DNA from: Chlorokybus atmophyticus
Taxonomy: Eukaryota; Streptophyta; Chlorokybophyceae; Chlorokybales; Chlorokybaceae
Length of the DNA stretch: 64,000 nt
NCBI GenBank assembly: GCA_009103225.1
Contig: RHPI01003041.1
Coordinates: 110,238 to 174,237 of the forward strand
Direction of reading: 5' to 3'
Shown: positions 27,080 through 39,000 of the stretch, piece by piece
Layout: each line of letters starts with the position of its first letter
Numbering within the stretch: position 1 is the first letter of the stretch
Position numbers and translations under genes: made by a program
Notes under the pieces: generated by a model
Database searches by the model: none
What the model saw: only the letters and a program-made list of their open reading frames with translations
Told to the model about the DNA's origin: nothing

Positions 27080-27672
27080 CTATTCTTGCTCTTGCGCCTG
27101 CTCTTCCTCTTCTACGAGCTGCTTCAAGCTGGTGTTGATCTTTCGCCATGCGAGTCTGGTGTTCCAACTGGTGTTGATAATGTCCAAAGTGGTGCTGATC
27201 AATTCCAAATTGCGGCTGGTTGTTTCCAAATTGGCTTCGATGGTCTCGCATTTGCAATGCAACTCGTCCATCTTGGTGTGAAATTCGTCGGCAAGCTTCG
27301 CAAACCATGGAGGAGGAGCTGACCAACCAACCAACAAGTGAGCAAGTCAGCAACTTGATTAGCACAGCGACACAACAAGAAGCGCAGCAGCGCACCATAT
27401 GGACAAACAGGAGAGGAAAAACACACACAACAAAAACACACGCACGCCTTACTATCGCTTTCATAGGCGCCACCCATCACTCTCCCAGTCCCATCGGCCA
27501 AGCGTGATACTCCGGGCTTCTTCTCTCTCCTGGCCGCAGCCGCCTGCTGCTGGCTTGCGGGAAGTGGACGAAGCTGCGCTACACCACCTCGCAGCCCAGC
27601 GCTGCGCCGCAGCAGAAGAAGAAGCCAGGCCCCCCGCTGCTGCGACATCGTCATCGCCATAGTCATGGTCAT
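27080..27672 (-). CDS. Small hypothetical coiled-coil protein with basic N-terminal presequence, 152 aa
   Basis: Two exons fit in phase: 27672-27453 (donor gtaagg) and 27318-27080 (acceptor gtcag, stop TAG). Exon 1 encodes a Met-rich start then a hydrophobic, arginine-rich and acid-poor stretch (LLLLLRRSAGLRGG...), compatible with a mitochondrial presequence. Exon 2 encodes FAKLADEFHTKMDELHCKC followed by heptads of Leu/Ile and an acidic EEEEQAQEQE tail, a probable coiled coil. No family was recognised. A competing open frame across exon 2 exists, so the gene model is tentative. Confidence 0.45.
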
Positions 27673-27944
27673 CGCCGCTCAGCAGCATGCCGAGAGCACA
27701 CACATACACCTCTCCGCCTCCGCCGCGCAAGCAAAGAGCTCAACCCGCGCCGCCGTCAGCGCCATGCCGTCCACGCATAAGAATGCCAACAACAACAACA
27801 ACAACCAAGTGTATGTGTGGGACAATATTCACAGCAGGCAAACAAGGTGCGCTCCTTGCACTGTTGTTTGTGCTCTTGCTGCTGCAGGCGACGCATAACT
27901 AGTAGTAGCCGTAGCCGTAGGAGAGGGAGACGACGGCGTTGGCG

Positions 27945-28866
27945 ATGGGGATGTCCAAGAGTGTGAAGCTGTCGGCGTGTATGCTGCTGCTGGCGCTGCT
28001 GGCGGTGGGCCTCAGCGCCCAGGCTGCCAGCGCCGTGCAGGCAAGGGCACGCTTTGATCAATCAATCAATCAACGAACACGTGTTACAGCGCAAGAGAAG
28101 AAGTGATGGTGGCAGTTCGCTGGGAGCTTGATGCTTCTCGTGTGAGGTCGTGCATGCGTGTACCTGCAAGGAAGCTGTTGTTGTTTTTTTGGGGGAAGGA
28201 TGCAGCTCTTGGTTGTGCCTTTTTGGTTGAGTTTCTATCTTGACTCTTTCGTGCTTGCTGTGTTTGCAGGCGGATACTTACAAGGCGCGCAAGGTGCCGC
28301 GAGGGTAAGCCCAAACATTCAGACACAATAGCAATTACTTGCGATGATGTTGGTAGTAGTACAGTTTCCATTCTCATTCCAACCATTTCTTGATAGCTCG
28401 TTTTGTTATATTCCCACGGCTGTGCAAAGCTTGTGCCATGCATGCCCTCACTTCATCCAGACTGCCTGCTTGCTGTACGCAAACATCACACTTGCCTTTC
28501 TTGCACGTAGATGTATTTGCTCTCAACACTACGACCCTGTTTGCGGTGTCAACGGGCGGACCTATGGCAATGCTTGTGAGGTAAGCAAAGATCGCCTGTT
28601 ACAACACAACCAATATCCATCCTTTCATATGCAAAGCAAAATCATCTGCCCGCAGGCGCATTGTGACGAAGTGGAGGTTGCGCACACGGGCGAGTGCAAC
28701 CCCGGGTAAGCCCACGCAGTCACCACCACACATGACGGTTACAATACAATCAGTACCTTGACTGTGCGAGCTCTGTACCATGCAAAAACTCATGTCCAAC
28801 AGAGTGCCCTTCAAGTATTGCCCGATACCACAACCGTTCATCATCCCTTTGTCTTGTCTCTGTCTT

Positions 28867-28942
<76 letters not shown>

Positions 28943-29151
28943 TATCTGCACTCAACAATACGCCCCTGTTTGCGGGGTCAACGGGCATACTTACGGCAAT
29001 GCTTGTGAGGTAAGCAACATTGTGCTTCTGCAAGACAACTTCACGCATGCTTGTATATTTTTTGTTCACTACATTCTGCTTGCAGGCCGGTTGTGCCAAT
29101 GTGGCCATCGCATACCAAGGCGAGTGCGGGGCACCGTCAGCTGGCATATGA
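27945..29151 (+). CDS. Secreted protein with two Kazal-type inhibitor domains, about 128 aa
   Basis: Predicted secreted serine-protease-inhibitor-like protein. Exon 1 (27945-28040, or ending 28034) encodes a signal peptide with core LSACMLLLALLAVGLSAQAA. Exons 2-6: 28270-28304, 28511-28580, 28656-28705, about 28940-29009, 29086-29151 (stop TGA). Each Kazal unit is split over two exons: CICSQHYDPVCGVNGRTYG plus CDEVEVAHTGEC, and CICTQQYAPVCGVNGHTYG plus CANVAIAYQGEC, with the six-Cys spacing and the PVCGVNG.TYGNACE core. The two units are near-identical, so the second arose by exon-pair duplication. Oddity: exon 5 follows a (TG)n tract directly and has no AG acceptor at the boundary its homologue uses. 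Exon 1 ends either at a GC donor (gcaagg) or at an earlier GT. Confidence 0.82.
28869..28937. repeat. (TG)n microsatellite abutting Kazal exon 5
   Basis: About 34 TG units ending in gtgtgggtgtatctgc, where the last bases are already the second Kazal coding sequence. It occupies the expected polypyrimidine and acceptor position. Confidence 0.95.
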
Positions 29152-29346
29152 GTATGCTGGCTTGATATAAGCAGCATAAAAAGTGCGCTCTCGACACTAT
29201 GGTGTTGATGCAATTCTGACAATCTTGACGATTGGTGTGCGGATTGTTGTAAAATGTGCGCGTGTATAGCAAGCAGAGAAATGTTGCACCAAATGTGAAA
29301 ACTAATGATTACAACCAGTCCCTGTACAAAGACTTGAACTCTACAA

Positions 29347-31403
29347 TCAATCAGCAGTTGAGGCTTTGGCGACCATTTTGCCCACGTTGTTCTTACAGAA
29401 GGTCTCGACCTGTTTCAAACGTATCCACTCAGTGCACTTTCTCTCCCGTTCGACCACACTTGACATTGGCATGGCATCAACACAGTCACTTACCGCTTTG
29501 AGTAAAAAGCCCGACTGCAGCATCGTGCACTTGCCCGCCACCCATCTAGGACCAACAAGCAGTTTCATGACCATGACACATGCACATCTACACACACACA
29601 CACACAAGCCTGCCAGCGTGCGTGCGCACCATACAGAGACACGCATGCGCGCACATGCATACACACTCACGCAGGCGTGTGAAGGCAGGGGCAGCACAGT
29701 CACTGTGGTGTTGCTTACCTGCGGTGAAACTCGCGCATGGAGCCCGCATAGAATGCGTTGACCACACCCACAAGGTCCCGCCGCCTGTTGGCCTCCCTGT
29801 GCGCATCCCACACAGCATGTTAAACATCTGACACATGACTTGGATTCGCACATGTGCATGTATGCACGAGCACGGTCGCACATACGCACACGCAGACACA
29901 TGCGCGCACAAACACACGCACACATGCACGTGCGCGTGTGCGTGCACGTGCGCACACATACGTGCGCACGCGCACACACGTACAACAACACACGCCCACG
30001 CACGCGCATGCGTACATGTGCAAATGCACACGCGTGCATACATGTGAGTGCATTAATCGGCTTACGCGTTAAGCCGGTTGTCGCGTAGGCTGTCGAGTGC
30101 CCACTTGGTCACGTTGAGAGACACGACGGCGAGGGGGAAGTGCTGCTCAGCGTGGCGGGACAACGCCTGCAGACGCCGCGCAAACTCCGGCCTGGTGGGT
30201 TCATTGATCAACAGAAACAATGACAACAGCAACAACAACAACAACCCAACATGCTCACATTGTGTCTGCCAAATACAGCAGCTGCAGCAAGCCGAGCATC
30301 CCACACGCCCTCAAGTCCGTGCCTGGATCCAACCCTGCACAACATCCCAACATTATCCCAACATCCCACAGGCACACACATCACCAACACAGCATATTCC
30401 TACCCTCACCTTGGAACCCGATATCTTCCCAATGTGGTCCCGTGCGCGCGACAACAACTCCTTTTGTGGTGGTTTTTCCCATAAGGCACACGTACACGCC
30501 TGCGAGGGTGGCTTCGTGGCCAATATCTTGCATGGCGGATGATGACAGCGGCGTGCGCGCGAGGCATTCCAACATGATGCGAGACTCGTGCATGAGGGGG
30601 AGAAGCTCGGGTGGACCGAAGAGTCTTTTCCACACGCGGGCGGGGAAAGATAGTTGTGTCGTTGTTGGTGTTGTTGATGTTGTTGGGTTGTTTTTGGGTG
30701 GTTTTGAGGTCAAGTATGCCCAGGCTTCGGCGTATGTGTATGTTGGTGTGGGTGTTGATGTTGACGTGGAGGTGTTGTTGTTGGCTTCGTTGCGGCGTTG
30801 GGCGGTGACAGCATCCCACTCTTCGCTCGTGGCTGTTGGGATGATGTTGGGTTGTTGTTCTTGTTGCTCGTTAGCAGCGTTCGTCTTGTCCTCCTCTTCC
30901 TCCACCTCATAGCTAACTTCAGTCACAGTACTGAGTGGGTGGTAAACCGCTGGCAGCATTGGTGTTGTGGCTGTTGTTGTGGGCGCATGCGATGTGGGTG
31001 TGGGTGTGGGTGTGGGTGTGGGTGTGGGTGGCGAGGTTGTTGTTTTGGTGGTGAAGCGGCTGAAATCAAAGGCATAGTCGAACTCATCGTCCTCTTCATT
31101 AACATCCTTGTCCTAGAGAACAACCAACCATGCATAAGTGTGCATGTGCGTGCACACGCGCACGTGCACGCACACCTATAAGGGTGTAAGGGTGCTTGTG
31201 CGCATGCGAGTGCGTGCTTATGCTAGTGTGTGCATGCATTCACTCACATGGACCCAGCTTTGACCAAGCACACAAACCTGCAAGCAAGTGCCATTGCCTT
31301 CCACCACACGCTCCTCCTCACTCCTGTCAATCTTCGATTTCGGCCCCGTATTTGGCGACATTGTCACGGGCGCGTGGTTGGACACAATATCAACGGAGGC
31401 CAT
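29347..31403 (-). CDS. ELMO-domain-containing protein, 418 aa
   Basis: ELMO-domain proteins act on small GTPases (GAP or GEF-complex roles in other eukaryotes); the role here is inferred from family only. Seven exons in phase: 31403-31278, 31112-30410, 30334-30259, 30191-30066, 29796-29719, 29545-29494, 29442-29347 (stop TGA). The start ATG at 31403 (MASVDIVSN) or the in-frame ATG at 31424. Residues 43 to about 200 are low complexity: acidic, then a Pro-Thr repeat (PTPTPTPT) and Thr/Ser-rich. The ELMO domain follows: LFGPPELLPLMHESRIML, WEDIGFQG, LDPGTDLRACGMLGLLQLL, FPLAVVSLNVTKWALDSL, RRDLVGVVNAFYAGSM. The last exon's acceptor is the least certain boundary. A relic of exon 5 lies at 25085-25160. 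Confidence 0.85.
29580..29660. repeat. CA/CG-rich alternating purine-pyrimidine tract
   Basis: Strictly alternating (CA, TG, CG) sequence inside an ELMO intron. Similar tracts occupy many introns downstream. Confidence 0.8.
29870..30046. repeat. CA/CG-rich alternating purine-pyrimidine tract
   Basis: Intronic run of cgcacacgcac and tgcgcgtgtgcg style sequence between ELMO exons 4 and 5. The long open frames on both strands here encode only His-Thr or Val-Cys-Ala repeats. Confidence 0.85.
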
Positions 31404-31424
31404 GATACCAACAGAAGTGACCAT

Positions 31425-32016
31425 GTTATATCACACTCCTCTTCAAAAAGTGCCTGCGACAAACTGTTTGAGAGGCGTGTATGGATGCACGCTATGCAAT
31501 GCATTATTACAAGCAGTTCGCGCAAGAAACCAGAAAAACGAGGCGAATGATAAGTTAGAATGCGAGTGCTGTGTTGTGTTGCTTGACAGCATTGACATCA
31601 ACAGAGCCCTGTGTGCTGACTTGCGCTCATTGATGCACAATGTTCACTTCACTCGCTGCTCGCAACATCAGCTCACAACAAAAAGCAGAAGACAAGGAAG
31701 CAACACATGGTTACGCAAAGGGCCAGACCTGAAGCAAGCAGTCCCACTACGCTGCCACGTGGCTCTCACCCCTGCTGCCGCCGCCGCCACCTGGCCGTTA
31801 GTGAGTAGTGACAGAATGTAAGATTTTCAAATCTATATGTGGAAGTGTTCACGGAACAACTGAGTAGGGAAGCAGAGAATGCAACGAAAGCCTTTTTAAC
31901 TAACCAAGAACGCTGCCTTCCGTAAAGACTTCCCTTCCGCTCACCGTTAACAAACACCCGACCAGACCAGGCCATCACCAGGCCAGGCCGGGCGGCGGCG
32001 GCGGGCGTCCGCCTCA
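31425..32016. promoter_or_regulatory. Bidirectional upstream region of the ELMO gene and the GT fusion
   Basis: The ELMO gene (minus) and glycosyltransferase fusion (plus) start about 600 bases apart and diverge. No specific element was recognised; an open frame here (31288-31821) has no support. Confidence 0.35.
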
Positions 32017-35000
32017 ATGGCTCTGATGTCTCGCGGTCCCTCCGGCCGAGGCGTTGGCTCTACCACTCTACTCCCCTCCTCCTCCTCCTCCAGGGCTTGC
32101 CTTGTGGCGGCTGCGCTGGTGGCCTTCCCGCTGCTGAACCTGCTTCTGTTCGCTTATGGGGCGAGGATGGGCGGCGGCGGAGGTGGTGGGATGGGAGAAG
32201 GGTTGTCTGTGGCGGCGCTGGCCGGGGGGATGACGACTAAAGTGAAGGGGGCGTGGGGGAGGGCAGGAAGGGGAGGAGGGGAGGAGCAACAGCATGGGGT
32301 GAATGCAGGAGTCAGGATGAGTGCCGTGTGCATGCGTCTCAATTGGGCATTAAAAACAGACCAATCAGTGATTCCCGCATGCCCACCCACCCTCACACAC
32401 GAATGTCCACAAAGTGTGTTTTCGCGCTCAGAGGCATAAACCTACACGCGCACGCACACGCATGCGCAGTGTCTATGTGACCTGTCGTGGAGTCTAACTC
32501 TCTCTATGTGCAGGCACGCACGCTAGCGGAAGCGCACGTAGGTAGCAGCAACACCAACGCAAACACCACCACAAGCACACAGACAGCTGACACCCGCCCT
32601 CACCGAGACAGGATCCCCACCCTCTTGGAGGCTGTTCAGCCTCACCCCCGCTTCGCCGCGTACTCCTCCCTCTACACCAACTCCCAGTCTTTCCTCCTCG
32701 ACAAGCACGGCCGCGCCTGCCTCGTGAGCGACGCCTTCGCGGGCGCGATGGATGGTGCTGACTTCGCGGGGACGTATCTCGGGGCGGTGGCGGAGATGCT
32801 GGCGGCCAACGGGATGGAAGTGACCGCGGTGTGGGTGGGGAAGGAGGGGGAGAAAATGAGCGCGGAGACGGTGAGGGAGAGGGTGTGGGTGTGAGTGTGG
32901 GTGGGTGGGTGGGGGTGGGGGTGGGTGTGTCAGTGCTTGTGCCTGCGCGCGGACACGCATGTGCACATGCGTGTGCGTGTGTGTGGTGCAAGTGCGTGCA
33001 CGCGTGTGTGCATGCATGCGCGCATGCGTCGATGTGTATGTGCATGTGTGTGTGTGTGCGCGCGCGCGAGCGCGAGCGTGTGCGTGTGTGTGCGTGTGAG
33101 CGCGTGAGTGAGTGAACAGGTGATTAACTTTGCATCCCCACCCCGCAGATCGCCTCCTACGAGTCCCGCGGCGTGTCCCTCCTCTCCCTCCCTCCCTCCC
33201 CCTTCCCGTACGACACGGCCGCGACGGACGCGCGCGATGGTGACGACGGGGGCACGGCCGCGTCGCACCGCACGTGGGAGTGGCTCAGGGCGCAGCCGCC
33301 GTTCGACGTCATACACTTTGGGGAAAGGGGGGTAAGAATGTGCTTGTACGTGTGTGCGTTGGGAAGTTGTCTGGGTGCGCAAGCGTGCACACATATGCTT
33401 GTTCGCGCGCTTGTGTGCATGTGCATGCGCATGCGTACGCACATATATGCGGCACTCTGTGCGCAAGCGAACGCGTGCATGTGCGTAGCGGTGTAGGGGC
33501 CTGCGTGGGTGTGTGTATGTTTGCCTGTGCTTGTCTCATGCAGTCGTTGTGGGACAGGGTTTGGGGTACTTCTCTGGTCAAGGGAAGGCTCAAGGGCTTG
33601 GGCTGACGCTCACCCCGCTCGTGGTTCACCTCACCGAACCCAGCGACACAAACACCCTCCAGGCAAGGGACAACGTTACCACTCAAGTACCTCAAACCTA
33701 GCACCACATGTTGCACTGTACGCACGCACGCACGCACGCGTCGTCAAACAAGCACACGTACACACCCCAACACCCTCCTTTTCCAGCTTCCCGTCTCTGT
33801 TGGTGACCTGCTCCGTGAGCACTTGGAGAAAGGCGCAGCCGAGGCAGCGGACTTCCGGGTCGCCACAGGACGCTGGCGTGCCAACATGGCCGCAGAAGAA
33901 GACAAAGACGAGGATCATAACAACAACAACATTAACGATCTCATGGTCGGTGGCGTGATAGTGCCTTCTTGGCTTCAGGGCTTCAAACCCCCCACGCGCA
34001 TGTCCACCTCGATCGAGGAGGTTGTGTACTTTGCCCGGCTCGAGCTCAAGAAGGGACTCGCGCTCTTCTGCGATGCAATCGACCGCCTCGCACGCAAGCT
34101 TGGCTCTGATGATGATGATGTGGACACGCCGTCTCTCATTGTCACGTTCTTCGGCCACGCACCCAACAGTGAAAGTGATGATAGTGATGAGGATGATGAT
34201 AATGGTGGTGGTGGTGATGGTGGTGATGAGTATGTGAAACGTGGAGGTGGGTTTGGGCCTGCTGGTGAGTTTGTTGCGGACAGGGCTGCCAAGTGGAAGG
34301 GGAATATCAGGTGGCAGATTTTGAACGATGCGAAGGATGCGCAGGTGTGGGACACACATTCAACATGCATGTGATGCTGGTTGTATTGCATGCGACAGAT
34401 CTGAGCAAACTGATGTTGATGCTGTCTTGCAGGCGAGGTTGAGCTACATGAGCAAGCCTGGACGGTTGGCGGTGATGCCGTCTCTGGTTGAGAACACACC
34501 TTACACTCCAATAGTAAGTAATGTCACGCACGCGCACACACGCACGTGCACGCACGCGCTGTCATTCACATAATATGTTCTTTCCTTGACAGGAGTGTCT
34601 TGTGGCGGGTGTGCCGTTTGTAGCAACTGACGTGGGTGGCGTCAAAGACATGCTCAACGACATGCTGCCCAACATGGAGCAGGAGATCCAGAACGTGCTC
34701 GTTCCTCCCGAATCCGCACACCTGGCTGAGAAGCTTCTCCAGGTATGCATTCAGAGGTCTCTGTGTGTTATAAATCATACACGCGCAAGAGTGCGCACAC
34801 ACTCATATGTTTGCGCACGCTTGCACGCCTGTGAGCATCAAAATGTACGGTTCCACATGGGCACGCGCACGCATGCACGCGCGTGTATGTGCGTGCGCGC
34901 CCACGCACCCACGCGTGCGCACCCACGCACCCACGCGCACACATGCTCACACCCACACCCACCCATCCACACAGTTCCTCCGCACCCCTCCCTCTCTCCT

Positions 35001-36583
35001 CCCTCCCCCCTCCCCTTCAACCTTCTCCTCCCTCGAGCGCGCCTGGATCGCCTGGCATCACATCATCCTCAACGACCCAAAGACCCCGCGCCTCAACCAC
35101 ATGTTGGGTAATGTTGGCGCGAAGCCCCTCGTGTCGGTGTGCATGGCCACGTACAACGGGGAGAAGACGCTGAGACAGGCGCTGGACAGCATTGAGGAAC
35201 AGGATTATGCGCGGTATGAAGTGATCGTCGTGGATGACGGGAGCACGCAGAGAGAGAGCGTGGAGTACTTGAAGGAATTGGAGGAGAGGTTTGAGAGCAG
35301 AAACTGGTAGGTGTGAGTGATGCAGGAAGGGAGTAGTGTATGTGCGTGCGTGCATGCGTTCGTGCGAGCGTGCGTGCGTGCGTGCGTGGGTGGGTGGGTG
35401 AGTGGATGTGCGTGTGCGTGTGTGCGTGTGTGCGTGTGTATGCACGCGCGCTTTCATGCGGGCACGCATGCACGCGCACGCACGCACGCACAATCACACG
35501 CGCACGCGCTGCTAAGCATACACACCCACACATGCACACACACTCGCAAACCTTTTGCTTCCTTCTGTTCATCAGGAAGGTGTTGAGGAAGGAGAACGGT
35601 GGTCCCGGTGCTGCGCGCAACCTGGCGGCCAAGCACGCGAAGGGGGAGTACCTCATGTTTATGGACGACGACAACATCGCCAAACCACACGAGCTGTCCA
35701 CATTTGTCGGGTGAGCAACCCACACTATGAACAGTATATCACACCTATAGTACACCACACCAACTTACATGGTAAACATTGTGCAGGGTTGCTGAGAGGA
35801 CGGGTGCGGATGTGTTAACGTGCTGCAACGATTACTTCTACGGCGACGATCCTCCCAAGAAAGGTGTGCGTTGTTGTTGTTGTGTTGGCCGGGGCGCGAC
35901 AACATGGACACAAACATACGTTTTGTGGTCTTAGGTGCGGCGCCTGCGGGGCGATGGGTCCCGTTGGGCGCGGCCAAAACCGTCGGCATGTTCCAGAACT
36001 ACTATGGCGATACGAATCATCTGATACGCAGGACCGCCTTCATGCAGGTCAGTAGAAGTCAACACCCACAGTCAGCACACAGCCATGCTCGCACGCGCGC
36101 GCACACACATACAAACACACGCGCACGCGCGCGCGCGCGTACAGATGCGTGCATGCCTGTGCACGTGCACACGCATAAGCACCTACGCAAATACATCCAT
36201 GTGCGTGTATACCTTCACGACAAAAGGGTGGGATGCGTATTAGACGCTGGCATGCATCCCTCCACCCGCACATTATCTCAAATCCACGTGTGCTTGTGTG
36301 TCCCACCCATCAGGTGGGCGGTTTCCCCTCCGACGCCGGTTACGCCCTCGAGGACCACGAGCTCTTCTCCCGCGCCGTCCTCTCCTCCCACCGCCTCGCC
36401 CTCCTCGCCGTCCCCGACTGCCTGTACCACTACCGGCTCCGCGCCGGGTCGCACTCCAGGAACACGCCGAGCTACTACAACCGGATGAGGACCATGAGAC
36501 CGTATTTGGAGAGCGAGTACGTGCCGAGACATTTACATTATCTGGCGAGATTCGCACAGGTAAGGAGGTGGAGGTGGAGGTGG

Positions 36584-36616
<33 letters not shown>

Positions 36617-37981
36617 GTGTATGCGCGCGTGCGTGCGTGGGATGCGACCGTCTCAATTGAAGCCAACGTGCGTGTTGGGTTAGGGTGTGAGGGGTGTGGG
36701 TGAGGAGGCGCGGGAGGAGGCGAGGGTGCAGCTGGCGGCGGGGGAGAATGCGCGGAGAGGCGTGAAGGCACTTGCGGGGGCCGTGCAGAAGCTCTGTGCG
36801 ACGGCGGACTTGGGTGCGTTATGATGTAGTCGTTCTATGCATCAAGCTGTGTTTTGTGACGTGGTTGCGTGCACATACGGACACGCTTACATACGCACCC
36901 ACACACACGGGCACCCACATGCATATGCACAGTAGCACGCGCACACACGCTTACATGCGGGCACATTCGTACGCACAAGCGCAACACATTTTCCACACAC
37001 ACGCACGAGCGCGCAGACATGTACACACATGCACGACTGTTTTCAGGCCAAGAGTCCCGCAACTTGGTGGAGAACAGCGGTTTTGAGGTGGTCGTTGATG
37101 CCAAATCCGATGGCGGCAATGTCGGTGCGGGTATCGAGCACAACAACATGCCACACATTGGTGCAAAGGGCTGGCGAACCTACGAGCAGGGATACACCGT
37201 GGACACGAGTGCGTGATGATGCTACTTGTTGTTGTTGTTGCTGTTGCTGTTGTTGTCGTTGTTAACCCCTCCAGCCTTGCAGCTCACAGTCGTGCAAACG
37301 GCGTTCACTCCATCAAGATGACCAACGTGAACGGCAACGACGTGCATGGGGCAACGCAGCAGGCAAGCGTGACACAACAACGTGTAGCCAACAACTACAC
37401 ACACATACTCTGACCCGAACTTGCAGGTTATGTTGTACCAAACTTCTCCGGAGCCGGTTGTTGTGTCGGGTTGGTCACGAGCGCAAGGCGTGTCCGGACA
37501 TAATAAAGACGCGGGTTACGCTCTTTACGTGGATATCACATACAACGATGGTAAGCGTGTGGGAGTACTCAAGGATTATTGGCTAGATGATTGTGGTCAT
37601 GTGGTAATGTTGCGTCTTCGATCCTAGGGTCAAGGAGGTGGGCGTGGTCGGTGGAGTTCACACCCGGCACGCACGGTTGGGAGATGAAAGAGGGTGTGAT
37701 AGAGGCCGGGGAGCTGCCGATATCTTCGCTGCAGGTGTACGCGATGTTCCGATACCACACAGGAACCGTCTGGTTCGACGACATCGCTGTTGCGAATCTA
37801 AATGAAGGTGAGTGCCCATGGCATACGTGTGCCTGTGCGTGCGTGTGTGCAGCTGCTTTTGGCATACTGAGGAGCAAGCTGTTGCTTACAATGTGTATGC
37901 GCAGGTGTGTGTGACTATGCGCAGTTGCTGCTAGAAGGCTTGAAACAGCCCGTTAGATCGACCAGGAAACAGTTGATATAA
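32017..37981 (+). CDS. Membrane-anchored GT4-GT2 double glycosyltransferase with C-terminal beta-sandwich-like region, 1131 aa
   Basis: Predicted Golgi/secretory polysaccharide or glycan synthase; acceptor unknown. Eighteen exons close in phase: 32017-32298, 32514-32870, 33149-33331, 33558-33686, 33787-34344, 34433-34513, 34593-34742, 34975-35306, 35576-35710, 35787-35863, 35935-36047, 36314-36559, 36684-36813, 37047-37208, 37283-37362, 37427-37550, 37628-37807, 37905-37981. A single transmembrane helix (about residues 27-48) follows a short Ser-rich N-terminus, a type II topology. A GT-B fold GT4-like part runs to about 580: VIHFGERG, GLGYFSGQGKAQGL, then the nucleotide-sugar site VENTPYTPIECLVAGVPFVA. 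A GT-A family-2 domain begins near 629: PLVSVCMATYNGEKTL, VIVVDDGS, NGGPGAARN, the DxD-like MFMDDDN and ALEDHELFSRA. The last 200 residues (NSGFEVV, WFDDIAVAN) look like a carbohydrate-binding jelly roll. An acidic/Gly insert interrupts the GT4 part. Exons 4 and 15 could instead end at GC donors. Confidence 0.85.
32880..33112. repeat. G/T-rich then CG-alternating intronic tract
   Basis: Intron 2 of the GT fusion: ggtgggtgggtgggggtggg followed by gtgtgcgcgcgcgagcgcg. Guanine-run and alternating segments suggest unusual DNA or RNA structure. Confidence 0.8.
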
Positions 37982-39000
37982 TTGTAAATGTTGGTATTAT
38001 TGTAAGCGTTGTTGTATGGTATACAGCTTCATTCCCCATCGGTGCTCATTGGATGCAATGCCTGTTAGTGGCTGCTTGAACCGTCCGTCACTTTACTCCA
38101 CCAAGCGCAGATGCACGCATGCACGCACTCGCACACGTGTGTGCAAGTTTGCACTCATTGGCGCAACACATCTCCCGTGCGAGAGTGCTCAAGCGGTTGG
38201 CACCAGTACTAGAGTACATGGACTGCTACATCTCTGCGTGTATGTGAGCAATAACAGAACCGGCATGCAGTGCTGCACCATGTGGTCCTTGTGAGTGATG
38301 GTTTGTGCTGCTTCGTTTGCAATGATCTTGCACGCCAGTAGACTGCAATGATGGCAAGCTGTGACCTCGCGAATATAGTTTCCTACGCAAGCTCAAGCAG
38401 CCATGCATGCTTGTTAAAGCTGTTGGGACAGGGGGTGCAATCCTGGATGCTTGAGTGCGTGTGTGTGTCCTCAGGAATGCGGGTGCATTGCCCCACCAAA
38501 CCCTGCAAGCATTTGACGACTAGCTTCGTTGGGGTGCATGTGCTCCGTGCTTGGCTTTACCATGCTTCATGCTAGCCTATGTGGTGGTATGCTTTTGCCC
38601 TAACAGCTTGATTGTCAGCAAGCATGCGCATGGGATTACCAGTATAGTATATGTTGCTGGCAATTGCAGATTTAGTGCATAATTGCGTGCGGTTACACAT
38701 ATGACTTTTAAGATGTCGACCAGATTTTGTAACTTGTAGCTGCCATGCATCGGTTGGTGCAAGCACATACAAGGTTGCTTGCGCGCAATCCAAGCAAGGC
38801 TAGACTATGTGCAAGCCACCTTACTAAGTTCACCTTCATCTATGTACGGTATGTTTATAAGCAATGACAAACTTGAAGTAGCTCGTCTCCACTATACAAT
38901 GGTGCTACAGCCCATTACGCACAAGGCAAGACTGGTACTGAACAATGACAGGGCAATTATGTAGCAAGGGCATGACCATGCACCCAAACACCCAAACAAG
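37982..39000. other. Intergenic, 3' flank of the GT fusion
   Basis: No supported gene. A TGTAA motif (a green-algal poly(A) signal type) occurs at 37983-37987, just after the stop codon. Confidence 0.4.

Noticed and set aside
28000-29000. Chimeric scaffold joining two organisms
   Set aside because: The change in intron texture near 28 kb is gradual, CA/TG patches also occur at 3.4 and 24.9 kb, and an ELMO exon relic links the two halves.
29820-30053. His-Thr, Val-Cys and Arg-Ala repeat open frames on both strands
   Set aside because: They arise from alternating CA/TG/CG DNA in introns and lack splice-consistent or conserved coding character. The same applies at 24.8, 33.0, 34.9, 35.4, 36.9, 60.2 and 63.3 kb.
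31288-31821. Plus-strand open frame of 177 codons upstream of the GT fusion
   Set aside because: It overlaps ELMO exon 1 on the other strand and shows no motif or splice support.
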